Source: an uncultured Bacillota bacterium
Lineage (GTDB): Bacteria > Bacillota > Clostridia > Lachnospirales > Lachnospiraceae
NCBI GenBank assembly: GCA_958352855.1
Contig: CATWQE010000032.1
Location: 1 to 28,368, forward strand
Length of the DNA: 28,368 nt
Direction: 5' to 3'
Shown here one piece after another: positions 23,562-28,368 of the stretch. The position numbers and the translations under genes were made by a program. Each line of letters begins with the position of its first letter. Position 1 is the first letter of the stretch. Under the pieces are notes generated by a model. The model did no database searches and was not told the DNA's origin. It saw only the letters and a list, made by a program, of their open reading frames with translations.

Positions 23562-25790
23562 ATGGAAGAGGAGGTATGCGTGTTGAAAAAGAATCAGCAG
23601 ATGAAAAAAAGAAAGAAAATGCTGTATGAACTTATGTGCTGTAAAGAATATAAGCCTATGAGAGCAAAAGAGCTGGCGATTCTTTTGCAGATTCCCTCAG
23701 GAAAAAGGGAAGAACTGCATAAGACCTTAGACCTTTTGCTGGAAGAAGGAAAAATCAGCATAAACAAAAGAGGCAGATATGAGGCTGTTCGGAAAACAGA
23801 GAAGAAAAAAGAACGGGTAAAAGAACAGGAAACGCAAAGGGAGGAAATTTTTCGAAAAGGACATTGCTATACAGGGATTTTTATCAGCCATCCAAGAGGC
23901 TTTGGTTTTGTTCAGGTGGAAGAGATGGAAGGCGCCAGGGATATTTTTATTCCGGAAGAGGGCATTGGCTCTGCCTTTCATGGAGATAAGGTACAGGTAG
24001 TGGTGACAAAGGAAGAAAAAGACAGCAAACGCTGCGAGGGAACCATTGCCAAGGTTCTGGAGCGTGGAATGGGAGAAATTGTAGGTACTTATGAGAAATC
24101 TTCCGGTTTCGGATTTGTTGTTCCAGATAATCAGCGGTTTTTACGGGATATTTTTATTCCACAGGGAAAATCCATGAATGCGGAAAACAGGGACAAGGTT
24201 TTAGTAAAGATTCAGGACTTTGGTTCCAGAAACAAGTCACCAGAGGGAAAAATTGTAGAAATTCTGGGAAAACCGGGAGAAAAAGGTCTGGATGTCCTAT
24301 GTGTGGCAAAAAGTCATGATTTGCCCATGGAATTTCCAGAGAAGGTGCTGAATCAGGCGGAACGCATCAAGGAAACCTTAAATGAAGGTGATTTTTATCA
24401 GCGGTTGGATTTGCGCGATGTGGTTATGGTCACCATTGACGGAGAGGATGCCAAGGATCTGGATGATGCGGTGTCCCTTACCAAAAGAGGAAATCTCTAT
24501 GAGCTGGGTGTTCACATTGCAGATGTAAGCAATTATGTGCAGTACAGCAGCGCTTTGGACAAGGAGGCTCTGAAGCGTGGCACCAGTGTTTATCTGGTGG
24601 ACAGGGTAATCCCCATGCTGCCGAAAAAGCTGTCCAATGGCATCTGCTCTCTCAACGCAGGAGAGGATCGTCTGGCATTAAGCTGTCTTATGACCATTGA
24701 TGAAAAGGGAAAAGTCATTGCTCACAAAATTGCAGAGACAGTCATTCGGGTGAATGAGAGAATGTCTTATACAGATGTGAAAAAGATTCTTCTAAAAGAA
24801 GATGAGACAGTAACAGAACGATATAAAGATTTGGTTCCCATGTTCTTTCAGATGGGAGAATTGTCCCAGATTCTCAGAAAAAGGAGAAAAAAGAGAGGTT
24901 CCATTGATTTTGATTTTCCAGAAAGCAAAATCCTTCTGGACGATATGGGAAAACCAGTGGAAATTTATGCCTATGAGCATAACGTTGCCACAGAGCTTAT
25001 AGAAGATTTCATGCTCACTGCCAATGAAACAGTGGCAGAGGAATATGCGCTTCTGGGTCTGCCATTTCTTTATCGTACTCATGAGAATCCAGATGGGGAG
25101 AAGATAGAGGCGGCTCTTTCCCTGGTACATCAGGCAGGGGTAAAGGTGAAGAAAGCCAAAGAAAATATTGCGCCAAAGGAAATACAGAAGATTTTAAAGG
25201 AACTCCAGGGAATGGACTGCGAACCTTTCCTGTCCAGACTGATTTTACGCTCTATGAAACAGGCAAAGTATACGGTGGACTGTACCGGACATTTCGGACT
25301 GGCAGCTAAGTATTACTGTCATTTTACTTCTCCTATCCGGCGCTATCCAGATTTGCAGATTCACAGAATTATTAAGGAAAACCTCAGAGGAAAGATGTCA
25401 GAGGCAAAAATCAGACATTATGACCAGATTCTGGAAGAGGTGGCAAGACAGTCCAGCGCTATGGAGCGAAGGGCGGAAGAAGTAGAGCGGGAAACGGTGA
25501 AAATGAAAAAAGCCGAATTTATGAAGCAGCATGTGGGAGAAACCTTTGAAGGGGTGATTTCCGGCGTGACAGAATGGGGCTTATACGTAGAATTAGAAAA
25601 TACAGTGGAAGGTCTGGTGCATGTCAATACCATGACAGATGATTACTACACTTATGACCGGGAGCAGTATCTGCTCAAAGGCGATATGACGAAAAAGGTC
25701 TATGCCATGGGTCAGAAGGTGAAGGTCCGGGTAGAAGGCGCGGATATCCAGACCAGGAGTATTGATTTTAGTTTAGAAAGGGAGGAATAA
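23562..25790 (+). CDS. rnr: Ribonuclease R
   Basis: A 742-residue processive 3'-5' exoribonuclease that degrades structured RNA and works with trans-translation. Order of domains: N-terminal helix-turn-helix-like region, two cold-shock-type OB domains (GFGFVQVEE and SGFGFVVPDNQRF), the RNB catalytic domain with TIDGEDAKDLDDAVSL (active-site aspartates), YCHFTSPIRRYPDLQIHR, and a C-terminal S1 domain (FEGVISGVTEWGLYVELE). ATG 23562 has AAAGGA upstream; GTG 23580 or TTG 23583 are alternatives because an AGAGGAGG lies at 23567-23574. smpB starts three bases after the stop. Confidence 0.95.
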   Translation: MEEEVCVLKKNQQMKKRKKMLYELMCCKEYKPMRAKELAILLQIPSGKREELHKTLDLLLEEGKISINKRGRYEAVRKTEKKKERVKEQETQREEIFRKGHCYTGIFISHPRGFGFVQVEEMEGARDIFIPEEGIGSAFHGDKVQVVVTKEEKDSKRCEGTIAKVLERGMGEIVGTYEKSSGFGFVVPDNQRFLRDIFIPQGKSMNAENRDKVLVKIQDFGSRNKSPEGKIVEILGKPGEKGLDVLCVAKSHDLPMEFPEKVLNQAERIKETLNEGDFYQRLDLRDVVMVTIDGEDAKDLDDAVSLTKRGNLYELGVHIADVSNYVQYSSALDKEALKRGTSVYLVDRVIPMLPKKLSNGICSLNAGEDRLALSCLMTIDEKGKVIAHKIAETVIRVNERMSYTDVKKILLKEDETVTERYKDLVPMFFQMGELSQILRKRRKKRGSIDFDFPESKILLDDMGKPVEIYAYEHNVATELIEDFMLTANETVAEEYALLGLPFLYRTHENPDGEKIEAALSLVHQAGVKVKKAKENIAPKEIQKILKELQGMDCEPFLSRLILRSMKQAKYTVDCTGHFGLAAKYYCHFTSPIRRYPDLQIHRIIKENLRGKMSEAKIRHYDQILEEVARQSSAMERRAEEVERETVKMKKAEFMKQHVGETFEGVISGVTEWGLYVELENTVEGLVHVNTMTDDYYTYDREQYLLKGDMTKKVYAMGQKVKVRVEGADIQTRSIDFSLEREE

Positions 25791-25793
25791 GTC

Positions 25794-26264
25794 ATGGCAA
25801 AAGAATCAGGGATTCGTCTGATTGCGAATAATAAAAAAGCGTACCATGATTATTTTATTGAGGACACATACGAGGCAGGAATAGAGCTTGCAGGTACAGA
25901 GGTGAAATCTCTGCGTATGGGAAAGTGCAGCATTAAAGAATCCTTTATCCAGATTGAGCGCGGGGAGGTTTTTGTTTACGGAATGCACATCAGCCCATAT
26001 GAGAAAGGAAATATTTTTAATAAAGACCCGTTAAGAGTACGCAAGCTCCTGCTGCATACCTATGAAATCAGAAAAATAGAAGGGAAAATCAGAGAAAAAG
26101 GTTACACCCTGGTGCCCTTGAAGGTGTATTTTAAAGGAAGTCTGGTGAAGGTGGAAGTGGGAGTGGCAAAAGGTAAAAAGCTCTATGACAAACGCCAGGA
26201 TATTGCCAAGAAAGACCAGAGAAGAGAAACAGAGAGAGAATTTAAAGTGAAAAATTTATACTGA
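25794..26264 (+). CDS. smpB: SsrA-binding protein SmpB
   Basis: A 156-residue partner of tmRNA in rescuing stalled ribosomes. Family features: IANNKKAYHDYFIEDTYEAG, GTEVKSLRMGKCSIKESF, MHISPYEKGN, the C-terminal basic tail with GKKLYDKRQDIAKKDQRR. The ribosome binding site GGGAGG lies inside the end of rnr, so the pair is coupled. tmRNA (ssrA) often follows smpB but is not here: the next gene begins 19 bases downstream. Confidence 0.97.
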   Translation: MAKESGIRLIANNKKAYHDYFIEDTYEAGIELAGTEVKSLRMGKCSIKESFIQIERGEVFVYGMHISPYEKGNIFNKDPLRVRKLLLHTYEIRKIEGKIREKGYTLVPLKVYFKGSLVKVEVGVAKGKKLYDKRQDIAKKDQRRETEREFKVKNLY

Positions 26265-26283
26265 TAAATGGGAGGACAAGACT

Positions 26284-27957
26284 ATGAAATTTAAAGACAT
26301 GCCTTATGCAAGAGTGGATTTTGAACAGGTGAAAGAAGAGCTGAAACAGCTTATGGAAGCATTAAAAGCAGCCAAAGACGGGGAAGAGCAGTTTGAAATT
26401 CACAAAAAATTTTATAAATTGAATGATAGAGTACAGACCCAGGTGACCCTGTGCTCTATCCGCCACACCCTGGACACCACAGATGCCTTTTACGAAGAAG
26501 AGCAGAATTATTATGACAGACAGGTGCCGGAGTATTCCCAGCTTTGCGTGGATTATCAGAAACTTTTGTTTGAATCTCCCTATCGCAAAACATTGGAAGA
26601 GAAAATCGGAGAAGTAGCTTTTAAAAATATGGAAATTGCCATGAAATCCGTTTCTCCTGAAATTATTCCTCTGATGCAGGAAGAAAACGAACTGACAACA
26701 GAATATGAAAAACTGTTGGCAAGTGCAAAAATTGACTGGGAAGGAGAAACTCTGAACCTGTCTCTTTTAACCCCATATCTGAAAAATAAGGACAAAGATA
26801 TTAGAAGAAAAGCGGCAGAAAAACAGGATGCTTTTTTCTTGAGTATTAGCGATAAACTGGACGAGTTGTATGATAAATTAGTGAAAAATCGTACCATGCA
26901 GGCAAAGAAGTTGGGCTTTGATACCTATACCCCACTGGGCTACCTTCGGATGCAGAGGAATTGCTATGGAAGAGAAGAAATCGAAAGTCTGAGAAAACAG
27001 GTAAAAGAAGTCTGGGTTCCTTTTGCAGAGAGTATTTTCCAGCAGCGAAAAGAGCGCCTGGGACTTTCTGAGCTTTCTTACTCTGATGAACTGGTTTTCG
27101 GACCACAGGGAAATCCGCAGCCGGAGGGAACACCGGAAGAAATTCTGGCAGCAGGACAGAAAATGTATGAAGAGCTGTCCGCTGAGACAAAAGAGTTCTT
27201 TGACTTTATGATGGAAAATGAACTTCTGGATGTATTCGGAAGAAAAACCAAAGCAGTTGGCGGTTATATGACTTATCTTCCAGATTACAAGGCTCCTTTT
27301 ATTTTCGCAAACTTTAATGGAACCAGCGGGGATGTGGATGTTATGACACATGAATGTGGTCATGCCTTCCAGGGCTATCTGGCAGCTCAGGACCCTATTC
27401 GGGAACATGCGGATATTGGTATGGAAACTGCGGAAATTCATTCCATGTCCATGGAATTTTTCACAGAGCCATGGTATCATCTGTTCTTTGGAGAAAAAAC
27501 AACAGAAGATTACACCAGGATGCATTTGGAAGATGCCATTATCTTTGTTCCTTATGGATGTATGGTAGACGAATTCCAGCATGTGGTTTATGACAACCCG
27601 GATATGACGCCCGAAGAAAGAAAACAGGCATGGAAGAAACTGGAACAGGAATACAAACCGCACCTGAATTATCAGGGACTGGAATTCTTTGAAAAAGGCT
27701 GCTTCTGGCAGAAACAGCACCATATTTACAGCTATCCATTGTATTATATTGACTATGTGATTGCGCAGCTTTGCGCTTTTGAGTACAAGGTATGGATGGA
27801 TAAAGATCGCAAGGCAGCCTGGGAAAGCTATTTGAAATTATGTACCATGTCTGCTTCTAAATTCCACACAGAACTTCTAAAAGAAGCCGGACTGGAAACA
27901 CCATTTAAAGATGGAGTTATCGGGAAGATTGTGGAGAATTTAAAAGGGATTTTTTGA
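26284..27957 (+). CDS. M3 family oligoendopeptidase (PepF-like metallopeptidase)
   Basis: A 557-residue zinc peptidase, probably cytoplasmic (no signal peptide), that cleaves short peptides. The thermolysin-like motif HECGHAFQ lies in VMTHECGHAFQ at about residues 355-365, with the third-ligand Glu in METAEIHSMSMEFF downstream, and the substrate-side HHIYSYPLYYIDY region near the C-terminus. This matches the M3 oligoendopeptidase branch that is shorter than classical PepF (about 600). GGGAGG precedes the ATG, 19 bases after smpB, suggesting co-transcription. No clear terminator follows. Confidence 0.93.
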   Translation: MKFKDMPYARVDFEQVKEELKQLMEALKAAKDGEEQFEIHKKFYKLNDRVQTQVTLCSIRHTLDTTDAFYEEEQNYYDRQVPEYSQLCVDYQKLLFESPYRKTLEEKIGEVAFKNMEIAMKSVSPEIIPLMQEENELTTEYEKLLASAKIDWEGETLNLSLLTPYLKNKDKDIRRKAAEKQDAFFLSISDKLDELYDKLVKNRTMQAKKLGFDTYTPLGYLRMQRNCYGREEIESLRKQVKEVWVPFAESIFQQRKERLGLSELSYSDELVFGPQGNPQPEGTPEEILAAGQKMYEELSAETKEFFDFMMENELLDVFGRKTKAVGGYMTYLPDYKAPFIFANFNGTSGDVDVMTHECGHAFQGYLAAQDPIREHADIGMETAEIHSMSMEFFTEPWYHLFFGEKTTEDYTRMHLEDAIIFVPYGCMVDEFQHVVYDNPDMTPEERKQAWKKLEQEYKPHLNYQGLEFFEKGCFWQKQHHIYSYPLYYIDYVIAQLCAFEYKVWMDKDRKAAWESYLKLCTMSASKFHTELLKEAGLETPFKDGVIGKIVENLKGIF

Positions 27958-27981
27958 CGGAAAATTGTGAATTTTTGCGAA

Positions 27982-28010
27982 TGGAAAGATATGCGGTGAC
28001 ATGTTAGAAT
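27982..28010 (+). promoter_or_regulatory. Possible promoter of the coiled-coil gene
   Basis: TGGAAA (27982-27987), 17 bases, TAGAAT (28005-28010) with an extended TG at 28002-28003. The leader would be about 118 bases, with nothing else recognisable in it. Confidence 0.4.
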
Positions 28011-28134
28011 AGAGCCAGAACACAAAAGAGGAAGTCTGTAACATTGTGGTTGGCCAAGAACGCTGGCATATGGAGCAGAAAAGAATACAGAAATATAGGC
28101 TATTGTTATGTTATTCGTATAGGAGGTGCGACAT

Positions 28135-28368
28135 ATGTTAGAGAAACAAGATATTCATACCATTGCAGAAATTTTCAACAGTTCTATGAACCCCATAAAA
28201 GAGGAACTTCGAGACGTAAAAGGTGAAGTTCTAGGATTAAAAGCGCAAGTGCAAGACGTACAAAGCGAAGTTCAAGAATTAAAAGGGCAAGTACAGGGTG
28301 TGCAAAGCAAAGTTCAAGAAGTAAAAGGGCAAGTACGGGGTGTGCAAAGCGAAGTTTTAGAATTAAAA
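28135..28368 (+). CDS. Coiled-coil protein with 14-residue tandem repeats (3' end outside the window)
   Basis: An unrecognised protein; the first 78 residues are in the window and the frame is still open at the edge. AGGAGG (28121-28126) lies eight bases before the ATG. The start (EKQDIHTIAEIFNSSMNPIK) resembles small coiled-coil proteins of unknown role common in Lachnospiraceae. From residue 35 it consists of repeats of the type LKGQVQGVQSKVQE: 35-48, 49-62, 63-76, each two heptads, with Val/Leu at the core positions, so it should form a long parallel coiled coil. No signal peptide or membrane segment is seen in this part. Confidence 0.8.
   Translation, partial: MLEKQDIHTIAEIFNSSMNPIKEELRDVKGEVLGLKAQVQDVQSEVQELKGQVQGVQSKVQEVKGQVRGVQSEVLELK
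28237..28368 (+). repeat. In-frame 42-base tandem repeats
   Basis: Three near-identical 42-base units (28237-28278, 28279-28320, 28321-28362) and the start of a fourth encode the heptad pairs of the coiled-coil protein. The second and third differ at only a few bases, suggesting recent duplication by slippage or unequal crossing-over. Confidence 0.85.

Noticed and set aside
26265..26283. tmRNA gene expected after smpB
   Set aside because: Only 19 bases separate smpB from the next gene; no room for ssrA.
26878..27723. Long minus-strand open frame (about 280 codons) inside the M3 peptidase gene
   Set aside because: Antisense shadow of a strongly conserved gene; no ribosome binding site, Phe/His/Cys-rich translation and no family resemblance.
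28237..28368. CRISPR array or intergenic satellite
   Set aside because: Repeats are contiguous, in frame and encode heptads of a protein with its own ribosome binding site.

Overview
The window is chromosomal DNA of a low-to-moderate G+C, spore-forming Firmicute. Gene content and protein style point to the Lachnospiraceae (Blautia / Mediterraneibacter type): spoIIM beside xerD, a SpoVB-type flippase, an iscR-iscS-iscU-mnmA operon, secG-rnr-smpB, and an Rpn-type nuclease with an ECQS active-site variant. The genus is an inference from familiarity with such sequences, not from a search. No rRNA, tRNA, CRISPR array, phage or intact insertion sequence was seen.

Layout. 1-2730: the end of rny, then spoIIM and xerD, all forward. 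2799-5261: a reverse pair, a SpoVB-type lipid flippase and DAHP synthase. 5311-8623: a forward Fe-S / tRNA-thiolation operon (Rrf2 regulator, cysteine desulfurase, IscU scaffold, MnmA) behind a strong promoter with a candidate IscR operator. 8618-9418: hisK, convergent with mnmA and sharing its stop-codon palindrome. 9534-12890: glycolytic genes gap, pgk and tpiA, with an odd GC-rich degenerate repeat between pgk and tpiA. 12992-16637: an Rpn-like nuclease, a reverse PflX-type radical SAM protein and a forward membrane-anchored L,D-transpeptidase. 16656-19148: a polar amino-acid ABC transporter operon with a strong promoter and an ARG-box-like operator. 19258-23206: gpmI and eno, separated by a long MazF/PemK-like gene and a compact promoter / tandem repeat / terminator cassette. 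23262-27957: secG, rnr, smpB and an M3 oligopeptidase. 28135 to the end: the start of a coiled-coil protein built of 14-residue repeats.

How the genes work together. gap, pgk, tpiA, gpmI and eno cover most of lower glycolysis. The isc-mnmA operon passes cysteine sulfur to Fe-S clusters and to tRNA wobble uridines. rnr and smpB act in RNA decay and ribosome rescue.

Most interesting points. (1) The ABC-transporter binding protein appears circularly permuted: the segment that normally closes the SBP_bac_3 fold sits at the N-terminus just after the lipobox. (2) A near-consensus promoter, two 42-nt tandem hairpin repeats and a strong terminator lie directly behind an antitoxin-less, extended MazF-like gene; this could be a small RNA or a micro-peptide gene. 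(3) A terminator-like stem between the ABC operon and gpmI appears to contain the gpmI promoter, with an alternative pairing downstream.
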